Shown: positions 36,733 to 44,871 of the stretch, piece by piece | How positions within the stretch are numbered: the first letter of the stretch is position 1 | How the letters are laid out: every line of letters begins with the position of its first letter | Source: Oleiphilus messinensis | GTDB lineage: Bacteria; Pseudomonadota; Gammaproteobacteria; Pseudomonadales; Oleiphilaceae | Length of the DNA: 64,000 nucleotides | NCBI RefSeq assembly: GCF_002162375.1 | Contig: NZ_CP021425.1 | Span: forward strand, 5,101,001-5,165,000 | Direction: 5' to 3' | Translations under genes and position numbers: made by a program | Notes under the pieces: generated by a model | Seen by the model: the letters and a program-made list of their open reading frames with translations, nothing else | The model's database searches: none | Told to the model about the DNA's origin: nothing

Positions 36733-37060
36733 AACATAATACTCTCAAATTTCAGGCACCGGTTACTCGTTGCGGATCGATCAATTGCATTGCCCGTATT
36801 TCCGTAACCTTGATAACTACGGCCTTGATAACCACAACCTTTATAACTATAGCCTTTTTGCGCAAACAAAAAGGGAATTGAACTCAAACGTCCGTTTTCA
36901 CCCCGGTTCACACCCAACAATGGCTCACGCTGGCCCGCTTGGCACTGGAAACAAGGTAAATGTCGGCGCAAATGTTCTATCTGATACGAATTATTCGTAC
37001 AATAGGCCCACTCGTCCCCGTCCGACAAAACACGAACCGCATTTAATCATAGGGTGAACC
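36733..37060. promoter_or_regulatory. intergenic region before rpe, with 15-bp tandem repeats
   Basis: A 328-bp gap divergent between the DUF3530 gene and rpe. It contains three 15-bp tandem units (36806-36850): AACCTTGATAACTAC, GGCCTTGATAACCAC, AACCTTTATAACTAT. No gene is supported; it must hold the rpe-gph-trp promoter. Confidence 0.6.
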
Positions 37061-37744
37061 ATGCAAAAATTTCAGATCGCGCCATCCATTCTGTCCGCCG
37101 ACTTTGCCCGTCTGGGTGAAGAGGTCGATCAGGTGTTGGCCGCAGGTGCCGATATTGTCCACTTTGATGTAATGGATAATCACTACGTCCCGAATCTCAC
37201 AATTGGCCCCATGGTTTGTAAAGCGTTGCGTGATTACGGAATCAGTGCCCCCATCGATGTCCATTTGATGGTTCAACCTGTTGATGAACTGATCAAAATG
37301 TTTATCGACGCCGGGGCGACCTATATCACATTCCATCCGGAAGCATCACAACACCTTGATCGCTCACTGCAATTGATCAAGGACGGCGGCTGTCAGGCCG
37401 GTCTGGTCTTTAATCCGGGAACCCCGCTCCATGCTATGGACTACGTAATGGATAAACTGGACATGGTACTGCTGATGTCCGTAAACCCGGGCTTCGGCGG
37501 GCAAAAATTCATTCCTGGCACACTCGATAAATTACGAGAAGCAAGACAGAAGATCGATGCGAGTGGTCGACAGATTCGCCTGGAGATCGACGGTGGCGTC
37601 AATATCGATAACATTCGCAGCATTGCTGAAGCCGGAGCAGACACCTTTGTCGCAGGCTCCGCCATTTTCAACACCGAGGATTATCAGGTGACCATTGAAA
37701 AGATGAAAGCGCAACTCGCACTGGTAAACAGCACGCTTGTTTAA
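37061..37744 (+). CDS. rpe: ribulose-phosphate 3-epimerase
   Basis: A 227-aa TIM-barrel epimerase interconverting ribulose 5-phosphate and xylulose 5-phosphate. [60 protein letters not shown] and EIDGGVN contain all catalytic Asp/His residues. First gene of rpe-gph-trpE. Confidence 0.97.
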   Translation: MQKFQIAPSILSADFARLGEEVDQVLAAGADIVHFDVMDNHYVPNLTIGPMVCKALRDYGISAPIDVHLMVQPVDELIKMFIDAGATYITFHPEASQHLDRSLQLIKDGGCQAGLVFNPGTPLHAMDYVMDKLDMVLLMSVNPGFGGQKFIPGTLDKLREARQKIDASGRQIRLEIDGGVNIDNIRSIAEAGADTFVAGSAIFNTEDYQVTIEKMKAQLALVNSTLV

Positions 37745-37785
37745 CTCATTATTGTAAGTATGGCATCGGACGCGGAGAGAAACCC

Positions 37786-38487
37786 TTGACCCAAGCAGAG
37801 CAGAACACTGGCACTCATAACAGTACAATCGAGCTGCAATCCTACGATCTGATCATGTTCGATCTGGATGGTACCCTGGTTGACAGTGTGCCAGATTTAT
37901 CCAATGCCATGGATGCCACCCTGAACCAGCATGGACTGCCAAGCGCAGGTGTGGAGCGAGTGCGTGACTGGGTTGGTAACGGTGCAGCAAAGCTCGTCAG
38001 CCGGGGACTCGCCTGGGCCAAACAATGCACGGAAGACGAGCTCGCTCGCGCACTGTTTGATGAAGTCTATCTCAGCTTTCTGGAGCACTACGGGCGTACC
38101 AATGGCCAGTACGCCAGACTCTATGAGGGCGTTTTGCCTTTACTCACCCAGCTCAAAGGCAATATCCCCCTTGCAGTTGTCACCAACAAACCCATGGCTT
38201 TTACCACCCCGTTACTCAATGCACTGGGCATCGATCACTATTTCGCCCATGTTGCGGGCGGCGATTCGTTTCCTGAAAAAAAACCGCACCCGCAACCGCT
38301 GCAAGAAATCATCAATGCCGCAAATGCACAGAACCCGGTAATGATCGGTGACTCGATCAGTGACGTAAAAGCCGCCCGTGCAGCAAATATTCCAGTCGTT
38401 TGTGTGAGTTACGGCTATAATCATGGTCAGGACATTCGCTTGAGCAATCCGGATTTGGTTATTGATTCGCTGGCGAGCCTGCTGTAA
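37786..38487 (+). CDS. gph: phosphoglycolate phosphatase
   Basis: A 233-aa HAD-superfamily phosphatase that clears 2-phosphoglycolate. Motif I FDLDGTLVDSVPDL with both Asp, motif II VVTNKP, and motif III/IV GDSISDVKAARAA are intact. TTG start preceded by GGAGAG. It lies 41 nt after rpe and upstream of the trp leader, as in Pseudomonas. Confidence 0.94.
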   Translation: MTQAEQNTGTHNSTIELQSYDLIMFDLDGTLVDSVPDLSNAMDATLNQHGLPSAGVERVRDWVGNGAAKLVSRGLAWAKQCTEDELARALFDEVYLSFLEHYGRTNGQYARLYEGVLPLLTQLKGNIPLAVVTNKPMAFTTPLLNALGIDHYFAHVAGGDSFPEKKPHPQPLQEIINAANAQNPVMIGDSISDVKAARAANIPVVCVSYGYNHGQDIRLSNPDLVIDSLASLL

Positions 38488-38532
38488 GCTTAAGGGCCGT
38501 TAAGTTATGCCCCAACAAGGCCATTCATTTCG

Positions 38533-38595
38533 ATGAAAGATATTGAAAGCAAGCTAATCAAAGCAATGACCCAACGTTGGCGCCCCTGGCGCTAA
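38533..38595 (+). CDS. trpL: candidate trp leader peptide
   Basis: A 20-codon ORF, MKDIESKLIKAM followed by TQRWRPWR, with two Trp codons just before the stop, 90 bp upstream of trpE. Position and Trp codons match leader peptides that sense charged tRNA-Trp. It is followed by a 7-bp hairpin CGTTACG-GCCA-CGTAACG (38616-38633) and overlaps a CCAACGTTGG palindrome. No U-run follows, so the control may not be ordinary intrinsic-terminator attenuation. The ribosome site is weak (AAGG 11 nt before). Confidence 0.55.
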   Translation: MKDIESKLIKAMTQRWRPWR

Positions 38596-38685
38596 TCAAC
38601 GATCTACTCCGTCCTCGTTACGGCCACGTAACGAACTGCTTAATTAACGCTTGTTTTCTACCCTGACCAGTGCAAGGAATATCTT

Positions 38686-40167
38686 ATGTCGCCTGAGGAA
38701 TTTAAACGTCTTGCCAGCCTCGGCTATAATCGGGTTCCCGTAACTCGAGAAGTACTCGCAGATTTAGACACACCCCTGAGCTGCTATTTAAAGCTGGCCG
38801 ATGGCCCCTACAGCTATTTACTGGAATCCGTTCAAGGTGGCGAAAAATGGGGGCGTTACTCCATCATCGGTCTGCCGTCCGAGACCGTCCTGAAAGTTCG
38901 GGGCCACACCGTGACCATCGAAACCCGGGGGGAAATCACCGAGTCCCATGAAATAGAAGATCCTCTTGCATTCATTGATGAATTCCAGGGGCGCTTCATG
39001 GCCCCGGATTTACCGGATTTACCCCGCTTTAATGGTGGACTGGTCGGCTATTTCAGCTATGACACCATTCGCTACATTGAACCCAAGCTGGCAGCCAGTA
39101 CACCTAAAGATGAGTTGGGTACACCGGATATTCTGTTAATGGTATCCAATGAGGTCGTGGTGGTTGACAACCTGAGCAATAAACTGATTTTTGTTTGCCA
39201 TGTCGACCCGGAATTACCCGGCGCATACCAGAAAGCCCAGGAACGTCTGGATGAACTTGTGGGTCATCTGCGGGATCACCAGCGTATACCCGTAGCGGAA
39301 GCTTACCAACCCAAAGATGTCTACGAGCGGGACTTCATTTCCGGTTTCAAACAGCCTCAATTTGAAGCTGCCGTAGATAAAATCAAGGAATACGTACTGG
39401 CCGGGGATGTCATGCAAACCGTCATCTCGCAGCGCATGTCGATTCCTTACACGGCACCACCATTGAATCTTTATCGGGCTCTGCGAAGCCTGAACCCGTC
39501 ACCTTATATGTATTTCCTGAACCTTGATGACTTCCACATCGTCGGCTCCTCGCCGGAAATACTGGCCCATGTTGAACACAACAAGGTCACGGTCCGCCCC
39601 ATCGCTGGCACCCGACGACGGGGGAAAACCGAGGAAGAAGATCTCGCGCTGGAAGCCGAACTGCTCGACGATCCGAAAGAAATTGCAGAACACCTGATGT
39701 TGATTGACCTGGGCCGTAACGATGCTGGCCGCGTTTCCAAAACCGGTTCGGTCAAAGTCACAGATCAAATGGTCATCGAACGCTATTCCCACGTCATGCA
39801 TATTGTCTCCAATGTCCAAGGCGAGCTTAAACCGGATACCTCCGCAATGGATGTGCTTCGCGCAACATTCCCCGCGGGTACCCTGAGCGGCGCACCGAAA
39901 ATTCGGGCGATGGAAATTATTGACGAACTTGAGCCGGTCAAACGCGGTATCTATGGTGGTGCAGTCGGTTACCTCTCCTGGAACGGTAATATGGATACCG
40001 CCATAGCCATTCGTACCGCCGTTATCAAAGATCAAACCCTGCACATCCAGGCCGGTGCAGGGGTCGTCGCAGATTCGGTTCCGGCATTGGAGTGGAAAGA
40101 AACCATGAACAAAGCACGCGCCGTGTTCCGAGCGGTGGAAATGGCTTGCAAAGGTCTGGATCACTAG
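38686..40167 (+). CDS. trpE: anthranilate synthase component I
   Basis: A 493-aa TrpE making anthranilate from chorismate with TrpG-supplied ammonia. The N-terminal Trp-feedback element [17 protein letters not shown] is present. The catalytic domain includes [87 protein letters not shown] and the final [20 protein letters not shown]. It precedes trpG by 13 nt. Confidence 0.97.
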   Translation: MSPEEFKRLASLGYNRVPVTREVLADLDTPLSCYLKLADGPYSYLLESVQGGEKWGRYSIIGLPSETVLKVRGHTVTIETRGEITESHEIEDPLAFIDEFQGRFMAPDLPDLPRFNGGLVGYFSYDTIRYIEPKLAASTPKDELGTPDILLMVSNEVVVVDNLSNKLIFVCHVDPELPGAYQKAQERLDELVGHLRDHQRIPVAEAYQPKDVYERDFISGFKQPQFEAAVDKIKEYVLAGDVMQTVISQRMSIPYTAPPLNLYRALRSLNPSPYMYFLNLDDFHIVGSSPEILAHVEHNKVTVRPIAGTRRRGKTEEEDLALEAELLDDPKEIAEHLMLIDLGRNDAGRVSKTGSVKVTDQMVIERYSHVMHIVSNVQGELKPDTSAMDVLRATFPAGTLSGAPKIRAMEIIDELEPVKRGIYGGAVGYLSWNGNMDTAIAIRTAVIKDQTLHIQAGAGVVADSVPALEWKETMNKARAVFRAVEMACKGLDH

Positions 40168-40180
40168 GAAGGAGATAACT

Positions 40181-40759
40181 ATGCTGTTAATGATTGATAA
40201 TTACGACTCCTTCACCTACAACGTGGTTCAGTACCTGGGTGAACTGGGAGCAGATGTGCGGGTTTACCGCAATGACGAAATCGGTATCGCCGAGATTGAA
40301 GCACTCAAGCCGGAAAAGATTGTGATTTCCCCTGGCCCCTGTACGCCCAATGAAGCGGGGATATCCCTCGACGTCATCAATACGTTCAAAGGCAAAGTGC
40401 CTATCCTGGGTATCTGCCTGGGTCACCAGAGTATTGGCCAGGCCTTTGGCGCCAAAATCGTGCGCGCCAGCCAGGTCATGCATGGCAAAACATCCCCCAT
40501 CCAACACAACGATGCCGGGGTATTCAAAGGGCTAAGCAACCCCTTTACCGCAACTCGATACCATTCTTTGGTGATCTGTAAAAATCATGTCCCGGATTGC
40601 CTGGAAGTAACGGCCTGGACCGAAAACCAGGATGGCAGCATGGAAGAAATCATGGGGGTCAGGCATAAGACACTGCCAATCGAAGGTGTGCAATTTCACC
40701 CCGAGTCAATATTGACTCAACATGGTCATGACTTGCTGAAGAATTTTCTGGATCGGTAG
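40181..40759 (+). CDS. trpG: anthranilate synthase component II (glutamine amidotransferase)
   Basis: A 192-aa class I glutamine amidotransferase giving ammonia to TrpE. Catalytic Cys in [10 protein letters not shown], His and Glu in [10 protein letters not shown], plus [10 protein letters not shown] at the start. The stop codon is the first base triplet of a 19-bp tandem repeat. Confidence 0.97.
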   Translation: MLLMIDNYDSFTYNVVQYLGELGADVRVYRNDEIGIAEIEALKPEKIVISPGPCTPNEAGISLDVINTFKGKVPILGICLGHQSIGQAFGAKIVRASQVMHGKTSPIQHNDAGVFKGLSNPFTATRYHSLVICKNHVPDCLEVTAWTENQDGSMEEIMGVRHKTLPIEGVQFHPESILTQHGHDLLKNFLDR

Positions 40760-40825
40760 CATTGACCCAGGTACGTAGCATTGACCCGGGTACGTACCAT
40801 TGATCCATGCACGTACTATTGACGA
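40757..40825 (+). repeat. 19-bp tandem repeats seeded at the trpG stop
   Basis: TAGCATTGACCCAGGTACG, TAGCATTGACCCGGGTACG, TACCATTGATCCATGCACG, then a partial TACTATTGACG. The first TAG is the trpG stop. The units fill much of the gap to trpD. Confidence 0.8.
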
Positions 40826-40872
40826 CTAAATAGCCACAGCAACAGAGAACAACAGGATAACTGGAGAACGCA

Positions 40873-41907
40873 ATGGACATGAAAACCGCATTGAACCGGG
40901 TTGTTGAAGGCCACAACCTCGATACGACCGAAATGCAACAGGTCATGCAGTTAATTATGACCGGGCAAGCCACCGATTCACAGATCGGCGGCTTTTTGGT
41001 TGCCTTGCGCATGAAGGGCGAAACCATTGATGAAATCACCGGTGCAGCACAGGTGATGCGAGACCTGGCCGCACCGGTTCAAATCGACCACCCGAATCTG
41101 GTGGATACCTGTGGTACCGGCGGGGATGGCGCAAACCTGTTTAATATTTCCACCGCCAGTGCTTTCGTGGTGGCGGCTGCCGGTGGCAAAGTGGCCAAAC
41201 ACGGCAACCGGAGCGTATCAAGCTCGACAGGCAGTGCCGATGTATTGGAGGCTGCAGGCGTGCATTTGGGACTGAGCCCGGAACAGGTGGGACGCTGTAT
41301 TGCAGAAATCGGGGTCGGATTCTTGTTTGCGCCCGCACATCATGGCGCCATGAAGCACGCGATTGGCCCACGCCGGGAAATGGGCTTGCGCACGATTTTT
41401 AACATGCTCGGGCCGATAACCAATCCAGCCGGAGTCAAAAACCAGGTGATTGGTGTGTTCAATCAAGGTCTTTGTCGCCCACTGGCGGAAGCACTGAGCC
41501 GATTGGGTAGCAACCATGTTCTGGTAGTTCACGCCAGTGATGGACTGGATGAATTTACGCTGGCAGGCCCCACCCACGTAGCGGAACTGAAAAATGGCGC
41601 TGTCACAGAATATGATATTACACCCGACGAGCTCGGCATTGCCTCGGAAGATTTAAGCGGCCTGGTGGTCGACAGTGCGCAGAAGAGTCTCGAAATCATC
41701 CGTGCAGCGCTGAACAATGATGATTCCGATACCGCTCGCAAAGCCCGGAATATCATCACACTCAATGCCGGTGCGGCAATCTACGCAGCTGAACTGGCCG
41801 ACGATCTGAAATCCGGTATCGAAATGGCCGCCGACGCAATCGGTAGCGGACTCGCATTGGCCAAGATTGAAGAGCTTGCCAGCTTCACCACTTGTCTTAA
41901 GGAATAA
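40873..41907 (+). CDS. trpD: anthranilate phosphoribosyltransferase
   Basis: A 344-aa TrpD coupling anthranilate to [57 protein letters not shown] and [15 protein letters not shown] are diagnostic. A strong GGAGAA ribosome site precedes the ATG. Five nt separate it from trpC. Confidence 0.97.
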   Translation: MDMKTALNRVVEGHNLDTTEMQQVMQLIMTGQATDSQIGGFLVALRMKGETIDEITGAAQVMRDLAAPVQIDHPNLVDTCGTGGDGANLFNISTASAFVVAAAGGKVAKHGNRSVSSSTGSADVLEAAGVHLGLSPEQVGRCIAEIGVGFLFAPAHHGAMKHAIGPRREMGLRTIFNMLGPITNPAGVKNQVIGVFNQGLCRPLAEALSRLGSNHVLVVHASDGLDEFTLAGPTHVAELKNGAVTEYDITPDELGIASEDLSGLVVDSAQKSLEIIRAALNNDDSDTARKARNIITLNAGAAIYAAELADDLKSGIEMAADAIGSGLALAKIEELASFTTCLKE

Positions 41908-41912
41908 CACTC

Positions 41913-42725
41913 ATGGCGAATATACACCCTCCCGAGACCCCGACCGTATTGCGAAAAATCGTGGCCCGGAAGTGGGAAGAAATCGAAGAGCGCAAACGCA
42001 CTTTGGCATTGCAGGAGTGCAAAGCACGTGCACTGGATACCGGTGAGTGTCGAGGCTTTATCAGCGCGATTCAGGCCAAGCTCGATCAAGGGCTGCCAGC
42101 GGTTATTTCCGAAATCAAGAAAGCATCGCCCAGCAAAGGTGTGATTCGGGAAAACTTCGAACCTGCGGAGATCGCGGAAAGCTACGAGCGAGCCGGTGCG
42201 GCTTGTTTGTCGGTGCTTACGGATCGTGATTTTTTTCAAGGTCACGAAGACTATTTGATCGCCGCTAAAAACGCCTGTGCCCTGCCTGCCCTGCGTAAGG
42301 ATTTTATGGTAGCCCCCTACCAGATTTACGAAAGCAAACTGGTCAATGCCGATTGTATTTTGCTGATTGCCGCTTGCCTGACGAAAGACCAGATGCAGGA
42401 ACTGGAAGGCATCGCCCATGAACTGGGAATGGATGTGTTAGTCGAAGTGCACAACGGCGACGAGCTGGACATGGCACTGACCTTGAAAACCCCTTTACTG
42501 GGTGTGAATAACCGGGATTTGCACACCTTTGACGTTTCCCTGAACACCACGTTCAGTCTTTTACCGCGCATCGATGACAATCGCATCGTGGTCACCGAAA
42601 GCGGTATTCATACCCGGGAAGACGTGGAAATCATGCGCTCCATGGCGGTACAGACCTTCCTGGTCGGTGAGTCATTCATGCGTGCGGATAATCCCGGCGA
42701 GAAATTACAAGAGCTGTTTTTTTAG
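41913..42725 (+). CDS. trpC: indole-3-glycerol phosphate synthase
   Basis: A 270-aa monofunctional TrpC (no TrpF fusion) closing the indole ring. [62 protein letters not shown] and VTESGI are present with the catalytic Lys and Glu residues. It ends the rpe-gph-trpEGDC string; trpF, trpB and trpA are not in the window. Confidence 0.97.
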   Translation: MANIHPPETPTVLRKIVARKWEEIEERKRTLALQECKARALDTGECRGFISAIQAKLDQGLPAVISEIKKASPSKGVIRENFEPAEIAESYERAGAACLSVLTDRDFFQGHEDYLIAAKNACALPALRKDFMVAPYQIYESKLVNADCILLIAACLTKDQMQELEGIAHELGMDVLVEVHNGDELDMALTLKTPLLGVNNRDLHTFDVSLNTTFSLLPRIDDNRIVVTESGIHTREDVEIMRSMAVQTFLVGESFMRADNPGEKLQELFF

Positions 42726-42743
42726 CGGACAACGCCCCCGTAT

Positions 42744-42780
42744 CAGTTCAGGTAAGACATTGACTGGCTTTCCTGAACTG
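42744..42780 (+). terminator. stem-loop downstream of trpC
   Basis: CAGTTCAGG / CCTGAACTG, 9-bp perfect stem, 19-nt loop, 18 bp after the trpC stop. There is no U-run, so a 3'-end stabiliser or Rho-dependent end is equally possible. Confidence 0.45.
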
Positions 42781-42812
42781 AACGTCCCTCCATCCACTCG
42801 ATCTTTCCTCGT

Positions 42813-42882
42813 TCTGCACGCTTTTCATTTATCGACACTACTTTTCATTTATCTGCACGCTTTTCATCTATCTGCACTATAC
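42813..42882 (+). repeat. 19-20-bp tandem repeats upstream of the lipoprotein gene
   Basis: Units TCTGCACGCTTTTCATTTA, TCGACACTACTTTTCATTTA, TCTGCACGCTTTTCATCTA, then a partial TCTGCACTATAC. They end about 56 bp before the lipoprotein start and may overlap its promoter. Confidence 0.75.
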
Positions 42883-42938
42883 TGGTGCCGTACGATAAAA
42901 AATTCGTCCACACACCTCATGCCACAAGGAAGAATAAT

Positions 42939-44009
42939 ATGAAGTGGATACCCCTCGCCCTTTTACTAACACCATTTATCACCGGCTGTAACGACGATTC
43001 TGATCCAATCGGCTCTGAAACACTCAAACAGACCACGGATACCCGCGTCACCATGAATCTGGATCCGGCAGTCACCCCACCCGCAGAACGATTCGATCCT
43101 GAAAAAGCCGACAGCTTTAATCAATCCACCACCCAAACCGTGTATGACAGCTTATTCCTCCCCCACGACCTGCAGCTGTACTTTGCCAAAGCAGATCATC
43201 CTGGAAGCCCAGCCAACACGTGGTGGATGTATGTGAGAATTGATGGCCAAAAAGTAGGAGACCCGGTAAATGATGCTCCGACTGAAGAAGCATTCATTCT
43301 GGCTTTCAATAACGACGGTGATTTTTCGAGAACACTCTCTGACACACCAGTCATTACGAACTGGTTACCGATTGACGAGAATGGCGAGCCAAATGGCGCA
43401 TTAGGCCCCATTTATGCGGCTGACGGGGGCTCAAATCTACCTATCGTGTTACCACCAACAAGCTCAAATTTCACCATTACTGTGGAAGATCTCACCCAGC
43501 GAGCTAGCGCGACAACAAGAACGGTCAAAGTCACACCACACATTGAACTGGATCATTCGGTAGGCGAACTGGAAAAAGCGTTCAATCAAACTGACAGCAC
43601 AACCTACCACGCCCGCATAACCCACTCAATTTACGATAGCCTGGGTATTAAACATTTACTGGAGTTGTATTTCATAAAAGCCAGCAACAGTACGCCACCA
43701 CAATGGCAGATGATTGCAAAAGTAAACGGCAAGGATATCGGTGATCCAGCCCCGGGAAACAGCACAACATCCGATGCCGCGACCGTCGCCCGTTACAACC
43801 TGCAATTCGACCAGCATGGTCAGGTCGACATAGCTCAATCCGACCCCGGTCTCGTGTCCAACTGGCACCCGCTACTGGAATCCGGCGAACCTACCGGTGC
43901 GGATCTACCGGTCAATAAAATTGATGGCGCAACACTGCCAATACCCGAACCGCCCGACAGTTCTAATTTTGAAATTGATTATTCGAGCTTGAAACTAAAT
44001 TTCAAATAG
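42939..44009 (+). CDS. lipoprotein with two FlgE-D2-like domains
   Basis: A 356-aa predicted lipoprotein: signal MKWIPLALLLTPFITGC with lipobox FITGC, then two homologous domains. Copy 1 reads FNQSTTQTVYDSL...HDLQLYFAKAD...WWMYVRIDG; copy 2 reads Y.A..THSIYDSLG..HLLELYFIKAS...WQMIAKVNG. Both end NWxPxxExGEPxGA. The pattern S.TVYDSLGN.H.L.LYFVK....W.VY matches the D2 domain of flagellar hook protein FlgE. The flagellar D0/D1 helices needed for hook assembly are absent. Domain similarity is seen by eye; function unknown. An earlier in-frame ATG at 42885 lies upstream of the signal and is rejected. Confidence 0.8.
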   Translation: MKWIPLALLLTPFITGCNDDSDPIGSETLKQTTDTRVTMNLDPAVTPPAERFDPEKADSFNQSTTQTVYDSLFLPHDLQLYFAKADHPGSPANTWWMYVRIDGQKVGDPVNDAPTEEAFILAFNNDGDFSRTLSDTPVITNWLPIDENGEPNGALGPIYAADGGSNLPIVLPPTSSNFTITVEDLTQRASATTRTVKVTPHIELDHSVGELEKAFNQTDSTTYHARITHSIYDSLGIKHLLELYFIKASNSTPPQWQMIAKVNGKDIGDPAPGNSTTSDAATVARYNLQFDQHGQVDIAQSDPGLVSNWHPLLESGEPTGADLPVNKIDGATLPIPEPPDSSNFEIDYSSLKLNFK

Positions 44010-44011
44010 CG

Positions 44012-44107
44012 TTAATTTTGTCTGGCGAACCAATACGGTAGCCACTCACGTTTTGCTTCACGGCCATTCGATTCATTCAGCGTGAAGCAGAACGTTGCCC
44101 TGTTACC
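44012..44107 (-). pseudogene. C-terminal scrap of a giant histidine kinase
   Basis: Minus strand, 31 codons to a TAA: GNRATFCFTLNES followed by an unrelated-looking tail. This matches the very end of the second giant kinase (GKGATFYFTLNGD). At DNA level, a 27-bp stretch (44074-44100 versus 50703-50729) differs at only 3 positions. A further GAAGAAGG match lies just upstream, out of frame. It marks a third kinase copy, now lost. Confidence 0.7.
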
Positions 44108-44122
44108 TTATTATTACCTTCT

Positions 44123-44671
44123 TCATCCCTTGCCCGAAAGCCACAATTCAAACTGGGCTTCTGTTATGCCAAGACCGACAATTGCACCGGCATGTAAAGT
44201 ACTAAGATCAGCGAGAGTCATGGCAGTAAATTTATCAAGATCGATGATTTCTTGTTGCTGGCAGTAGTTTTCGATTATCTTTTCTACGGCTGGGCCATGT
44301 AAACCCTGCCTTACGATCTGGCCCATGATGGCCTTACGCTGCTGGCGATACTGAATACGGAAGGGATCAATTTCTCCCAGAGAGCTTTTAACCACACCAT
44401 ACTGTTTACCGTTTTTGTCCTTTACATGTCCTTTAAATGTCTCTTTAGGGACTTCGATCGGGTAATAGCGAGTCGCTTTTCGTTCACCTTTTCGGCCTAC
44501 TCGGCCTTCATCGACCAGCGCGAGCAATCGCCTTTGTAGGGTCTTATCATTTAATGTAAAGCTCAAACATTCCGCTATTTTCCCACGAGAGATCCCCTCG
44601 GGATACTTATCCAGAAGCGTGATAATTTCTTTATTTTGCTGTTCGATTTCTTGCGCCATACTCATTCTCAA
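44123..44671 (-). CDS. predicted winged-helix DNA-binding protein
   Basis: A 182-aa protein whose N-terminal about 70 residues look like a winged helix (NKEIITLLDKYPEGISRGKIAECL, then TLQRRLLALVDEGRVGRKGERKATRYYPI). The C-terminal half is helical (YRQQRKAIMGQIVRQGLHGPAVEKIIENY) and of unknown family. An ATG at 44659 is an alternative start. It sits between the kinase scrap and kinase 1, all on the minus strand. Two copies of an 11-bp motif lie 27 and 57 bp upstream, so autoregulation is plausible. Confidence 0.65.
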   Translation of the reverse strand: MRMSMAQEIEQQNKEIITLLDKYPEGISRGKIAECLSFTLNDKTLQRRLLALVDEGRVGRKGERKATRYYPIEVPKETFKGHVKDKNGKQYGVVKSSLGEIDPFRIQYRQQRKAIMGQIVRQGLHGPAVEKIIENYCQQQEIIDLDKFTAMTLADLSTLHAGAIVGLGITEAQFELWLSGKG

Positions 44672-44697
44672 GATGTCCCCTAAATTAAACTAGCGCA

Positions 44698-44738
44698 TTT
44701 AAAGGACACAATCATATGATTTATCTCTTTAAAGGACA
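44698..44738. promoter_or_regulatory. paired 11-bp direct repeats upstream of the winged-helix gene
   Basis: TTTAAAGGACA occurs at 44698-44708 and 44728-44738, spaced exactly 30 bp (about three helical turns). A degraded inverted copy (TGTCCCCTAAA) lies at about 44674. A third exact copy is on the minus strand inside the gene (44437-44427). Confidence 0.5.
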
Positions 44739-44871
44739 TTCACTTGCAGCATGACGATTTTGGGAATTTCAGTCTATTATTTGAATCCAGTAACTATTGG
44801 CTCCCCCCCTCAGATCAGGGTAATTGCCAGCAACTTATGCATCGCTAAAGGGGGGCAAACCGGACAGCGGC

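Noticed and set aside
39499-40164. Long antisense ORF inside trpE (221 aa)
   Set aside because: It is the mirror of a well-conserved gene with biased codons; the Cys/His-rich translation matches no family.
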